DNA from: Rhizobium sp.
Lineage (GTDB): Bacteria; Pseudomonadota; Alphaproteobacteria; Rhizobiales; Rhizobiaceae
Length of the DNA: 43,747 nucleotides
Direction of reading: 5' to 3'
Assembly: GCA_003527225.1 (NCBI GenBank)
Contig: DPXQ01000012.1
Span: 1-43,747 of the forward strand
Positions 30,827-39,389 of this stretch are shown here, in pieces (position 1 is the stretch's first letter; each line of letters opens with the position of its first letter). The position numbers and the translations under genes were made by a program. The notes below the pieces were generated by a model, which was given only the letters and a program-made list of their open reading frames with translations, did no database searches and had not been told where the DNA came from.

Positions 30827-30850
30827 AAGCCCGGCGCAGTGGCCGGGCTT
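30827..30850 (-). terminator. Hairpin between ParB and the 218-residue gene
   Basis: AAGCCCGGC (30827-30835) and GCCGGGCTT (30842-30850) form a perfect 9-bp stem with a 6-base loop, 23 bases past the ParB stop codon. Confidence 0.6.
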
Positions 30851-30872
30851 TCATAAGCGAGGGTTCGGGTGG

Positions 30873-33026
30873 TTATTCGGCGGCTTCGAGATGTTCGCCG
30901 TCGTCATCGATCGGGTCGGTGGCCACTTCTGCGGCTTCCTCACCTTCCGTCAGAAAGGCTGGCAGCTCGACGTCGATGCTTTCGGCCGTATCGTCTTCGA
31001 CAACCTCCGCGTTAACCGCAGGATCGGCATTGCCTTCCGCCCCGATCTGATCGACCGGCAGTCGCAGGACTTCGGGCAGCCATCCGCTGCCCTCCAGCAG
31101 CCTTGCCGCTTCGCGCGCCATGTCGGGCTTCTTGAGATGATCGATCAGTTGCGCGGACTGCTCGCCCTTCGCCTCGCGGACCGCCTGCAGGATATGCGCC
31201 TTGGTCACGCGGCCGAGATAGTTGTCGACTGTCGGCGTCCAGCCGGCGGCAACCATGCCGAAGCCGAGTGAGCGGGCAAGCTGCTTGGCATGAGCGGTTT
31301 CCTTCGACCGCCGGTTCCACGCCTGCACGGTTGTGTTCACCGACAGCGAGACGCAATGGGCAAACAGTGCCATGCGGCTGGCCTCGTCGAGCGCGATCAG
31401 ATAGTCCCAAACCTCGTCCGCATTTCCGGGAAGATCATAGCCCCAGGATTCCTGCCGCTGTTCGATTTCCTTTGCCCAGACCGTATCACCGAGCCCCTGC
31501 GTCTGGCTGAAGGCAGTGTGTTGGAGCGTGATTTCCAGGCATGAGTCAGCCCCGTATCTGTAGAAAATCTTCAGGACCGCGACATGCAGGGCGGCGATGA
31601 AGGCCATCACCGGATCGTTCGCCAGTGCATTGCGCAGCGCAACGGTGCGGGCGGCGGTCAGATCCTCGATGAGGCGATCGGAAAGCGGACGAACCTTGCC
31701 GTCGTCGTCGTCCGGCTCTTCGACGCCGATAGGCTTGCCGTTGAGCGAGATGCCGCCGTTCGCCGAAGGCGCAGCAGCGTCAGTCTCGCCTTTACCATAG
31801 TGGTCGCCGTCATCGCCTTCACTGCTTTCCAACTCGGCGACGGGTTCGTCTTCGGGGCGGACGAAACCGCGTTCGATCTTCGGCTCGCCATTGGCGGCAA
31901 GCGAGATGAAGGCGCCGCCGCGGGCGACGTCTTGCCTGTCGAAGACGTAGGGCCGGTCATTGAGGGCGTCCAGCGCGTTGCCGAGTTCCTCAAGCCGGGC
32001 CTCGGTTTCCTCGGAATAGTCGTCTGCCTCGGCATATTCCGCGTCGAGCTTGTCATATTCCGCCTTCAGCGCGTCATTCCGTGCAAGCTCTTCTTCGCTG
32101 TATTCGGCACGTTCGCCGTAGAAGCGGCGAAGACCGGAGGTGTGCCCATACGGGAAGTCGAACGCGGCCTCGACCCATTTCCAGCCCTCGTCGGCCCTCA
32201 GCGCCTCGGCCTCAGTGGTCAGCTTTTCGAGCACGAGCTGTTCGAGCAGCGCCGGATCCTGCAGCCATCCACCATTGTCCTGTTCGAACAGGTCGCGCAT
32301 GACGACACCGCCGGCTGCCTCATAGACGTCGATACCGATATAGACGGCGCGCCGATCGGAGGCGCGGACCGCCGTTTCGGTCAGCATCCGGCGGATATAA
32401 TAGGCGTCCTCGTTAGGCGACCGCGAGATCGTATCCCAAACCTGTTCCTGCCGAACGTGATCATTGGTGATGGAAAACGCCATCACCTGGCCGAGCTTCA
32501 TGTCGTCATTGGCGTAGAACTCAAGGAGACGCGGCGAGACCGAGGCCAGCCGCATGCGCTGCTTCACCGTTGCGACCGACATATGGAAGCGGGCGGCGAT
32601 TTCTTCCTCGTCGAGCCCCTGTTCGCGCAGCGTCATGATGGCCCGGAACTCGTCCAACGGGTGAAGGTCGACGCGCCTGACGTTCTCGGCAAGCGAATCC
32701 TCGACTTCGAGGGTGTCGCCCTTGCTGACGATGCAGGGAATGGCTGCCGTCTTCGATAGTTTCTTCTGTGCGACCAGCAGCTCCAACGCGCGATAGCGAC
32801 GGCCGCCAGCCGGAATACGGTACATGCCGGTCTCGTTGCCGTCGCCATCGACTTCAGCGCGGACGTTGAGGCTGGTCAGCAGTCCGCGATGGGCGATATC
32901 CTCGGCAAGCTCCTCGATCGAAACGCCCGCCTTGGTCTTGCGCACGTTCTCTTGGCTGAGAACGAGCTTGTTGAAGGGGACGTCGCGCCCGGCGTTGAGC
33001 GTGATTTTTTGGATGGCCTGTGCCAT
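30873..33026 (-). CDS. Large ParB/RepB/Spo0J-family protein
   Basis: 717 residues, about twice a standard ParB. The N-terminal half has the ParB core: LVLSQENVRKT, SIEELAEDIAHRGLLTSL, the CTP-binding-type AGGRRYRALELL, LAENVRRVDLHPLDEFRAI, and a helix-turn-helix EEEIAARFHMSVATVKQRMRLA. The C-terminal half is acidic and helical. In rhizobial plasmids such long ParB-like proteins exist without a ParA beside them; here too no parA is visible, so it may act in gene regulation or DNA protection rather than partition. GGAG precedes the ATG, inside a long hairpin. Confidence 0.88.
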   Translation of the reverse strand: MAQAIQKITLNAGRDVPFNKLVLSQENVRKTKAGVSIEELAEDIAHRGLLTSLNVRAEVDGDGNETGMYRIPAGGRRYRALELLVAQKKLSKTAAIPCIVSKGDTLEVEDSLAENVRRVDLHPLDEFRAIMTLREQGLDEEEIAARFHMSVATVKQRMRLASVSPRLLEFYANDDMKLGQVMAFSITNDHVRQEQVWDTISRSPNEDAYYIRRMLTETAVRASDRRAVYIGIDVYEAAGGVVMRDLFEQDNGGWLQDPALLEQLVLEKLTTEAEALRADEGWKWVEAAFDFPYGHTSGLRRFYGERAEYSEEELARNDALKAEYDKLDAEYAEADDYSEETEARLEELGNALDALNDRPYVFDRQDVARGGAFISLAANGEPKIERGFVRPEDEPVAELESSEGDDGDHYGKGETDAAAPSANGGISLNGKPIGVEEPDDDDGKVRPLSDRLIEDLTAARTVALRNALANDPVMAFIAALHVAVLKIFYRYGADSCLEITLQHTAFSQTQGLGDTVWAKEIEQRQESWGYDLPGNADEVWDYLIALDEASRMALFAHCVSLSVNTTVQAWNRRSKETAHAKQLARSLGFGMVAAGWTPTVDNYLGRVTKAHILQAVREAKGEQSAQLIDHLKKPDMAREAARLLEGSGWLPEVLRLPVDQIGAEGNADPAVNAEVVEDDTAESIDVELPAFLTEGEEAAEVATDPIDDDGEHLEAAE

Positions 33027-33495
33027 GTCGTTTCTCCGTGGCGGGTCGGCCGGAGCCTCTCTCCGACAACCTCAACCCGCCACGAACATCCCTTCCCCCC
33101 TCTTCCTCCAACCACATCCGCCGCCCTCACCGCTTCCGGCCGGTATCCAACTCTTGGCCGGCTGCAGACCATCTGAGACAGCCTTCCGCTTTCGCATCAT
33201 ATGCCGAACGGCCCTCAGAGTTCGATTATAGGCGCGCTCCCGGTTCTTCGGCGCGCCAGTCGGAAACTCTTTCAGCCTTCCAACCAGCCGCCGACGGCCA
33301 TCCTCTCCCTTGCGCCACCACCCGTCCCGCCCAAGGCCCAATCCTTCTGTCGGCACCACGTTGGAGCAGAAAAGTGAGGAGAAATTCATTGGGCTGGTGA
33401 TTCCGAGCTCGCGGACGGTCAAGGTGGCGGGTACGAGCAGCTTCTGTTGAAGAACTTGACACCGAAGCACTCACCTAAGAAAAGATTGCGGAACC
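33027..33495 (-). other. Spacer between virB11 and ParB with leader hairpin
   Basis: CGTGGCGGGT (33037-33046) and ACCCGCCACG (33075-33084) pair perfectly over 10 bp, with CGGAG/CTCCG inside, just upstream of ParB. Beyond it is a purine-rich minus strand. An open minus frame at 33072-33389 contains WRKGEDGRRRLVGRLKEF and ERAYNRTLRAVRHMMRKRK, which read like protein, but I see no ribosome-binding site or family. Confidence 0.4.
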
Positions 33496-34497
33496 TCAAG
33501 TGTTCGATGGCCTTGTAAACAACACTTCTGCTAACCGGAATCTTCCATTTTCGCGCACGCACTGCGCCACAATATCGATCCCCGTTTTCAGCAAAGTGAA
33601 GATGTCGGCGCGATCAATGCCGGATCCACCGTCGGACTCCTTTATCAAGAGTGCCAACTGCTCGAAGGCAAGTTCTGCTGAATTGGCATGGACCGTCGTT
33701 ATTGAGCCGGGATGGCCGGAATTGACATTGCGGATATAGTAGAACGCAGTGCCGTCGCGAAGCTCCTGTAGCAGGATGCGATCCGGCCGCATACGAAGAC
33801 ATGACTCCAGGAGCTCTCGCGGCCCCGCACGGGAAAGACCCTGCCCGCCCTTCGAGTAGAATAACCGTACATGATTTGGCTGCGAGATCACCAACTCAGG
33901 GGTGTCTTCGATCGAGATGATCCTCTCGTTTTCGGGAATATGTTTGATGAGCGCTTTCGAAAGCGTGGTTTTGGCTGAACCTGTTGCGCCCGAGATGATG
34001 ATATTCTTGCGCGCGATCACCGCTTGCCGCAGGAAATCCTTAAAACGGCCAGCATGATAGATTTCGCTCAGCGCCTCATCCTGCGAGGATGAGGCGCCAT
34101 TCGCCGCGCGCGTGTTCTCGAAAAATCCATTTTCCTCCAGGTCATCAAGGCTGAAGTCGACCGACGAGGGCTTTCGGATTGTGATGCTGACCGTGTCTTT
34201 GATCGTCGCCGGCGGGATCACGATCTGAATTCGCTCGTCGCCTGGGAGGGTTGCCGACAGTATTGGACGCGTCTCGTCAATCGACTGATGAGAGAAACTC
34301 GCTACGGCCCGGGCAAGGCGCATGAGCTTTTCGAAGGTCAGTTCCGGCGTGTCATGGGTCCGCCAACCGCCAGGACCTTCCGTCAGCACCTCCCCGGGCC
34401 GATTCACAATCACTTCATAGAGAGACGGGTCCTGGAGGTATGTCGAAAACGGCTTCAACAGCTCGCTTACAACAGCCGAGTCCTGCCCCTCCGACAT
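33496..34497 (-). CDS. virB11: VirB11 hexameric ATPase
   Basis: 333-residue traffic ATPase of the type IV secretion system, acting at the inner-membrane base. Motifs: Walker A GATGSAKTT (170-178; the usual GSGKT has Ala here), ISIEDTPEL (Asp box), LRMRPDRILLQELRDG (Walker B) and GHPGSITTVHANS (His box, 261-273). Last gene of the virB operon, nine bases after virB10. Confidence 0.94.
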   Translation of the reverse strand: MSEGQDSAVVSELLKPFSTYLQDPSLYEVIVNRPGEVLTEGPGGWRTHDTPELTFEKLMRLARAVASFSHQSIDETRPILSATLPGDERIQIVIPPATIKDTVSITIRKPSSVDFSLDDLEENGFFENTRAANGASSSQDEALSEIYHAGRFKDFLRQAVIARKNIIISGATGSAKTTLSKALIKHIPENERIISIEDTPELVISQPNHVRLFYSKGGQGLSRAGPRELLESCLRMRPDRILLQELRDGTAFYYIRNVNSGHPGSITTVHANSAELAFEQLALLIKESDGGSGIDRADIFTLLKTGIDIVAQCVRENGRFRLAEVLFTRPSNT

Positions 34498-34505
34498 TGC
34501 CTATC

Positions 34506-35678
34506 CTACTTCGTTACGAGCGTCGACTGCGGCGAAAAATCGCCCAGCACCGCGCGATCGAAAATGCGGTTCCTGGGTTCCGTCACCCGGAGACGGTAGA
34601 TTCCGGAAAAGTCGAGATCGCGAGCAACGAAAATCGAAACCAGTTCACCCTGATGCTTGTTCAGCGTCGGCGGGATGTTGATGGACTGCTCGACCGCGAT
34701 GGACGCCGCCTGTTGACCGGCGCTCGTGGTGTTTTGCGCGTCGACATCGCTGTCCTGAAGACGACTGCTTGCATAACTGGTCGCATCCCCGACGATGGAA
34801 AGGAGAAGAGCGCTGCCGAAGCGCTCCCACCAATGGGTATCGACATAGCCGTCGACGCCGGCGCGCCCGAGCGCGTCTGTCGCTGGCGATGCGAGGGTCA
34901 CAATGACACCTTTCGGCGTCTTTGCCCGATTCCAGAGAACGAACAGGCGCTTTTGTCCGCGCTGCAGCCCTCCGCGATACTCGCCGACAACCTGCGTGCC
35001 CTTTTCCATCAACACGACCCGGCCGTTGTCCGAGAGGACGTCGCGGTTGATCACGCAACTGGCAAAACCTGGCTGGTCGGATGCCAACGCGGTTTCAAGA
35101 ACGCAGGGAATGGATGTCCCCATCGCGACGATGAAATCGCGATTTCCAAGTGTACCGGCCCGTGAGCCTTCAAGCCGCGTTGGCCGCAGCAGACCGTCGA
35201 AGCGTTGTTCATCGCTGTTCTGTTGATTCTGCGCCATCATATTGTTGTCGAGCGGTACGAAATTGCTGCCGTCCGACGGATATGAGATATCGCCTTCCTT
35301 CCGCTCTTTCGCGTTCTTTTGCCCGCTGCTGAAAGCCATCACAGGCGCGCGGCGGGCGGAATCGAGGAGTTTGTCATTCTCTTCCACGACCGGTTCGACG
35401 ACGGGCGTCGGCAACTTTACCTCCGGGACAACCTGAACCGGTTCGGCTTTTTCCTTGGCGGCTTCGAAGGGATTTGTCTGGCGAATAACAACCCGCTCTG
35501 GCTGGGTATTCTCGTCTCTTGCTTTCTTCCCCGTTGTCGACCAAAGGGCAAATCCGACGAATGCGACGATCGCAATGGCTACCGCGCCACGTTTCAAAAG
35601 AGGATTGTTGTCGATCCGTCGACCGGTGACCGTTTCCGCACGCTCTCCGGGAATGCGAGCTTCATCTTCCTGAGCCAT
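34506..35678 (-). CDS. virB10: VirB10 core-complex protein
   Basis: 390-residue channel scaffold that spans both membranes. A short cytosolic N terminus is followed by one membrane helix near 31-48 (GAVAIAIVAFVGFALW), a Pro/Val/Glu-rich periplasmic linker, and the TrbI/VirB10 beta-barrel domain: FIVAMGTSIPCVLETALASDQPGFASC, GRVVLMEKGTQVVGEY, FVLWNRAKTPKGV, with an amphipathic helix in FGSALLLSIVGD. The ATG lies 14 bases after the virB9 stop. Confidence 0.93.
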   Translation of the reverse strand: MAQEDEARIPGERAETVTGRRIDNNPLLKRGAVAIAIVAFVGFALWSTTGKKARDENTQPERVVIRQTNPFEAAKEKAEPVQVVPEVKLPTPVVEPVVEENDKLLDSARRAPVMAFSSGQKNAKERKEGDISYPSDGSNFVPLDNNMMAQNQQNSDEQRFDGLLRPTRLEGSRAGTLGNRDFIVAMGTSIPCVLETALASDQPGFASCVINRDVLSDNGRVVLMEKGTQVVGEYRGGLQRGQKRLFVLWNRAKTPKGVIVTLASPATDALGRAGVDGYVDTHWWERFGSALLLSIVGDATSYASSRLQDSDVDAQNTTSAGQQAASIAVEQSINIPPTLNKHQGELVSIFVARDLDFSGIYRLRVTEPRNRIFDRAVLGDFSPQSTLVTK

Positions 35679-35692
35679 GACCGTTCCCTCCC

Positions 35693-36547
35693 CTACTGCC
35701 CGGCGACGTCGCTTTTTACAACGCGCTCCACCGAGGGAGACGTCGTATTGGTGTCGGGGTTGATACCGACGCGATCGTAGGCTTCATTGAAGACGCAAAG
35801 CACGTCTTTGCCGCGACGCAGGATGAACTTGCGGCTGATTGCGTGCACCATCACCAGATTTCCGTCGACCGACTTCGGAACAAGACTTTCGGACCCGTCG
35901 GAATTCTCTAGGTAGATCGCGGGCATTTCCTGGTTGCCCACGAAGGCGAACGTCGTGATTTTTCCGTTGTCGTAGACGCTTTGCGGCTCCAGTGCCTGGG
36001 AGCCCTCAGCGGAATAACGCCAATTTCGAGGTCCATACGCTTCGTGAAGTGCTAGCACATTGTCGGCGTCCTTCGCCTGGGCTGCCATGGCCCTCGATGC
36101 TGCCTCTTGGCGGCGAAGCTCGGCTTCATCGCCTGGATACCTGAACTTCACGTAAAAGTAGGTGTTCTGCCCGGCTTCCACAGAACCGTCTCGCACCGTC
36201 AACTCCATCTGGTAGCTACGGGTCGAGCCATCCCGGCGCGTCGTCACGACAGATATGTTTGTCACCGGCTGGTTCTCGCGCGGTTTCAAGAACAAGATAT
36301 TGCCTGCCGGCGCAACTTCCCAGGCGACGCCGTTGCCGAGCGCCACATGGGCGATTTCTTCGTCCGCCGCGAACTCGACCTGTACGGATGACCGCAAGGT
36401 GCCGACGACCCTCGTGATGTTGTAGGGTTGGTAGTTCACAAAGCGGACACGGCTGTCTTGCGAGGCACCTCGTGGAATCTCAAGCGCAAGCGCTGGCGAC
36501 ATCGAAACAGTTAGGATCAGCGCAAGAATTGGAGGGATGCGCATCAT
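35693..36547 (-). CDS. virB9: VirB9 outer-membrane core protein
   Basis: 284 residues with an N-terminal signal peptide (ILALILTVSMSPALA). The VirB9/TrbG pattern is present: DSRVRFVNYQPYNITRVVG, FAADEEIAHVALGNGVAWEVAPAGNILFLKPRE, NWRYSAEGSQALEPQSVYDNGKITTFAFVGNQEMPAIYLENSDG. It forms the outer core with VirB7 and VirB10. Its ATG overlaps the virB8 stop by four bases. Confidence 0.93.
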   Translation of the reverse strand: MMRIPPILALILTVSMSPALALEIPRGASQDSRVRFVNYQPYNITRVVGTLRSSVQVEFAADEEIAHVALGNGVAWEVAPAGNILFLKPRENQPVTNISVVTTRRDGSTRSYQMELTVRDGSVEAGQNTYFYVKFRYPGDEAELRRQEAASRAMAAQAKDADNVLALHEAYGPRNWRYSAEGSQALEPQSVYDNGKITTFAFVGNQEMPAIYLENSDGSESLVPKSVDGNLVMVHAISRKFILRRGKDVLCVFNEAYDRVGINPDTNTTSPSVERVVKSDVAGQ

Positions 36548-37215
36548 CTCACCTCCTCCGGATCAGCACGATACTCGCTGACGACAAAGCCGAGCGGGTT
36601 TACGAGCCGGTCCGTCGAGGACATCGGAGCGTTTGCGTAGGAATAGGTAAGCGAAGCAACCCAGTGGGTCATCCGCACTTCCTCGCCGCGCGTGATGGTG
36701 CGCATGTAGCGCACGGAGACGACATTCTGATTGATGAGAGAAATCGAAGCGATATCGATCCTCGCCGTGGCTGCGCGACCATAAATGTTCTGAGGCGATT
36801 CCGGGTTGCCGCCTCGGTAAAGTCCCGCGAACCGCGTTTGTTCAGGTTGGGTTGATAAAAGGGCGATGGTGCGGAAGTTTTCTTGTGCTTCGCTCCAGAC
36901 GTAACCCTCGCGGGCGCGGACATACTTGGCAGCGAAATATTTTGTCACCGCCTCGTCGTAGGTGCCGGCCGTCGACGTCAACGCTGACACGACATCGACA
37001 ATGCCCGTCGAATTGTCGACGCGCACCACAAAGGGTTCAACCGTCTTGAGGGGCGTGAGACCTGCAATCGCGAAGACTGACACGCCAGCGACAATGCCGG
37101 ACGCGATGGCAATTGACCAGGCGATCCGGTTCGACCGCTCGATCTGGATCATTCGGTCCTGGTCGAAACGACGGGCCTTGTCGAAGTAGCTCTTGAGATT
37201 ATCTGTCGTCACCAT
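36544..37215 (-). CDS. virB8: VirB8 inner-membrane assembly protein
   Basis: 223 residues with a short cytosolic tail, one membrane helix near 28-50 (RIAWSIAIASGIVAGVSVFAIAGL) and a periplasmic NTF2-like VirB8 domain (VRVDNSTGIVDVV, AKYVRAREGYVW, RYMRTITRGEEVRMTHWVASLTYSY, NPLGFVVSEYRADPE). A bridge between inner and outer parts of the channel. Three bases after virB7. Confidence 0.93.
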   Translation of the reverse strand: MVTTDNLKSYFDKARRFDQDRMIQIERSNRIAWSIAIASGIVAGVSVFAIAGLTPLKTVEPFVVRVDNSTGIVDVVSALTSTAGTYDEAVTKYFAAKYVRAREGYVWSEAQENFRTIALLSTQPEQTRFAGLYRGGNPESPQNIYGRAATARIDIASISLINQNVVSVRYMRTITRGEEVRMTHWVASLTYSYANAPMSSTDRLVNPLGFVVSEYRADPEEVR

Positions 37216-37218
37216 CTC

Positions 37219-37485
37219 TCATCCTTCACAGCGGCGATAGGAACCGTCGATGTCCAGATGCGCAAAAGCTGCGGGCTCTCTGGCCTCTTCGACAAAGGGG
37301 GTCACGGACGTGGAGGAGCTCGCATTGGATTGCTGGTGTTTCAGCTTGCTGTCACCCTCCCATTCCCACATCGAGCGGTTCAGAGGCCGGCGTGAATAGC
37401 CGTCGCATTTCGGCAAAGGGTAGGTCAGTGATGCGCAGCCGCCAAGCGTGGCTGCAACGACGACCAACAGAGCAGGCTTAATCAT
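37219..37485 (-). CDS. virB7: VirB7-like lipoprotein
   Basis: 88 residues. A lipoprotein signal with the lipobox LGGC at Cys17 (VVVAATLGGCAS) fits VirB7, which anchors VirB9. Sequence similarity in this family is weak, so the call rests on the lipobox and the place between virB6 and virB8. Two further Cys residues (Cys28, Cys86) could form disulfides. Somewhat longer than the Ti-plasmid protein. Confidence 0.7.
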   Translation of the reverse strand: MIKPALLVVVAATLGGCASLTYPLPKCDGYSRRPLNRSMWEWEGDSKLKHQQSNASSSTSVTPFVEEAREPAAFAHLDIDGSYRRCEG

Positions 37486-37520
37486 TCAGGCAGGCCTTTT
37501 CTTATTTTTTGAAATGCATG

Positions 37521-38456
37521 TCATCTGCCGGCATTCCTTGATCCGAATGCCCGGCCCGCAAAGCGGGCTCCGCGTCCGATCATACGGCCGGTGTAGGAGG
37601 TTCCTCGCGCCAGCATGCCCTCATGTGCATCTCGTGCGGTCGTGTAGCCGTAGACCAGCGACGCGCCACCAGAGGCCAATGCTGACGCAATGCCGGGCAA
37701 CTGGTAGAATACATAAAGGGCAGCGATCCCTATGGCGCAGAGCGCGATCGGGCGCATGAGAACGTCGCTGTAGCTATCTATCGCGGTAAAGGTCGAGTCG
37801 ATGCTGGAGATCAGCAGTGAACCGACGGCGACCACGAGGACCTGCAGGATGACGAAGTTTGCGAGTTGCCCAATCCAGGACTCGGTAAAACGGCGCGTCG
37901 ACTGGAACATGGCGAGCGCGATGAAAATTGGCCCAATCGCCAACACGATTGCCAGCGCCAACCGCGCATAGAGGGAGACGACGTAGCCGATCCCCGCGAC
38001 GAGGAAGCTGACGCCGATCACCATCATGCCACCGACGCCGGTGACAATATCGACCGGCCAGGAAGCGCGAGACCAGATATCGGTCGCAGAAGCCTGGCCT
38101 TTGTCAAGCAAGCTGTCGAAGGTACTTGCGCTGGGCGCCGCACCCGAATTCAGGGCCTGCGCGATCTCGCGCGGCAAAACATCGAAGAAGATGTCCGTGA
38201 CGTAGGTTTGATATTCGCCGGCGTCCTTGACCAACATGACGATGATCGCGAGCTTTATGGCGCGAAAGGCGAAGTCAAGGATGGGTTCCTGCACCGAGCC
38301 CCGCAGGACGAGATAGCCATAGAGAACCACGTAGAGAGTAACGGCCGCCGTCAACGGACCAGTGACCCATTCGGCAATGTTCGACGTTCCATCGGAGACG
38401 AACGTCTCAAGCGGCTGCTTGAACTGCCCGTCGATGAACTCAAATACCTGGTACAT
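37521..38456 (-). CDS. virB6: VirB6 polytopic membrane protein
   Basis: 311 residues with five or six membrane segments, among them AVTLYVVLYGYLVLRG, GVGGMMVIGVSFLVAGIGYVVSL, LALAIVLAIGPIFIALAMF and FVILQVLVVAVGSLLISSI. Matches the TrbL/VirB6 family that guides DNA through the inner membrane. GGGAGG before ATG 38456 decides the start. Four bases after eexN. Confidence 0.9.
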   Translation of the reverse strand: MYQVFEFIDGQFKQPLETFVSDGTSNIAEWVTGPLTAAVTLYVVLYGYLVLRGSVQEPILDFAFRAIKLAIIVMLVKDAGEYQTYVTDIFFDVLPREIAQALNSGAAPSASTFDSLLDKGQASATDIWSRASWPVDIVTGVGGMMVIGVSFLVAGIGYVVSLYARLALAIVLAIGPIFIALAMFQSTRRFTESWIGQLANFVILQVLVVAVGSLLISSIDSTFTAIDSYSDVLMRPIALCAIGIAALYVFYQLPGIASALASGGASLVYGYTTARDAHEGMLARGTSYTGRMIGRGARFAGRAFGSRNAGR

Positions 38457-38460
38457 CGGA

Positions 38461-38694
38461 TCAGCCTCCCAGCGCTTTGCGCATGTTTTGGAGACGTAGC
38501 TTGCCGTCGGCGGCTTCCGCGTTCTGGCAGTTGGCCGCGTTGCGCAGTTCACCCGGATTGTCGCGGCACTCAGAAATTGTACGTCTCAACAGCGCTTCGT
38601 CGGCGATGAGCTCATCGACGGTGTACGTCCGCTCGGGTTCTTGCGAGCAGGCCGCCAAGAGAACAAGGGCAAAGAAAATCGGAACCGGCCTCAC
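38461..38694 (-). CDS. eexN: EexN-type entry-exclusion lipoprotein
   Basis: 77 residues starting at a GTG that overlaps the virB5 stop (GTGA). A lipobox (LLAAC) gives a lipid-anchored mature protein; TYTVDELIADEALLRRTISECRDNPGELRNAANCQNAEAA matches EexN proteins, which lower uptake of the same element by cells already carrying it. Its place between virB5 and virB6 is the usual one for eex genes. Confidence 0.82.
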   Translation of the reverse strand: MRPVPIFFALVLLAACSQEPERTYTVDELIADEALLRRTISECRDNPGELRNAANCQNAEAADGKLRLQNMRKALGG

Positions 38695-39389
38695 TGCAGC
38701 GCCGCCTTCATTGCGTCCATGCGTTGGCGCCAATCCTCGGCCTTGCGCTGCTCGTCGACCTGGGTCTGCGCTTGCTGGACCATCCGCAATCCCTCCATTC
38801 TAAGGACGTCGCTCTGCAGGAATGCCTGCTCGGCCTGTAGGCGAGCCTGCAAATCTGCGATCTCCTTGGCGTCGCCTGCGGTTGAGATTTTCTCGCGCAA
38901 CTGATCGATTCCATCGATGCGCTTGCTCGCAGCGTCGTAGATCTGCTGGCCAAGGCTCATCTGGCCCGCATTCTGGCTCTGAAGACGCGACAGTTCTGTG
39001 GCGTAGAAATCGTCGGCATCTGTGCGGTAGGTCGAGTTACTGTCCAGGAACGTCGTAGCCGATTCACCGAACACGCCGGTGCCATTGCCTTTGAGCAAAC
39101 CCTCGATAGCGGCGAAATCGGACGGAAGCGCCTTGCGGATCGCCGGATCGTTGAGAACGTTCGCAACATCAGCCATATCGGTCAGCTTGTTGAGCGAGCC
39201 ATAGAGCTGCTGTGCCTGCTCGATCTGCTGATTGAGCGCATCGAGTTGCGACTTGAGCTGTGCGATGCTTTCGATCTGCTTGGCAATAGCCGTCTGGTCG
39301 ATGACCGGGATTCCCTGCGCTGTAGCACTGCCGGTCGAAAGGATAAGTGCCATGACGAGTACTGCGCCTTGAATTCGATAGGAAGCCAT
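38691..39389 (-). CDS. virB5: VirB5 minor pilus protein
   Basis: 232 residues with a signal peptide (AVLVMALILSTGSATAQ). The mature part is a helical bundle of the VirB5/TraC kind: AKQIESIAQLKSQLDALNQQIEQAQQLYGSL, then a long coiled-coil DAKEIADLQARLQAEQAFLQSDVLRMEGLRMVQQAQ. Sits at the pilus tip in the Agrobacterium system. AAGGAG lies ahead of ATG 39389, which overlaps the virB4 stop codon. Confidence 0.87.
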   Translation of the reverse strand: MASYRIQGAVLVMALILSTGSATAQGIPVIDQTAIAKQIESIAQLKSQLDALNQQIEQAQQLYGSLNKLTDMADVANVLNDPAIRKALPSDFAAIEGLLKGNGTGVFGESATTFLDSNSTYRTDADDFYATELSRLQSQNAGQMSLGQQIYDAASKRIDGIDQLREKISTAGDAKEIADLQARLQAEQAFLQSDVLRMEGLRMVQQAQTQVDEQRKAEDWRQRMDAMKAALQ

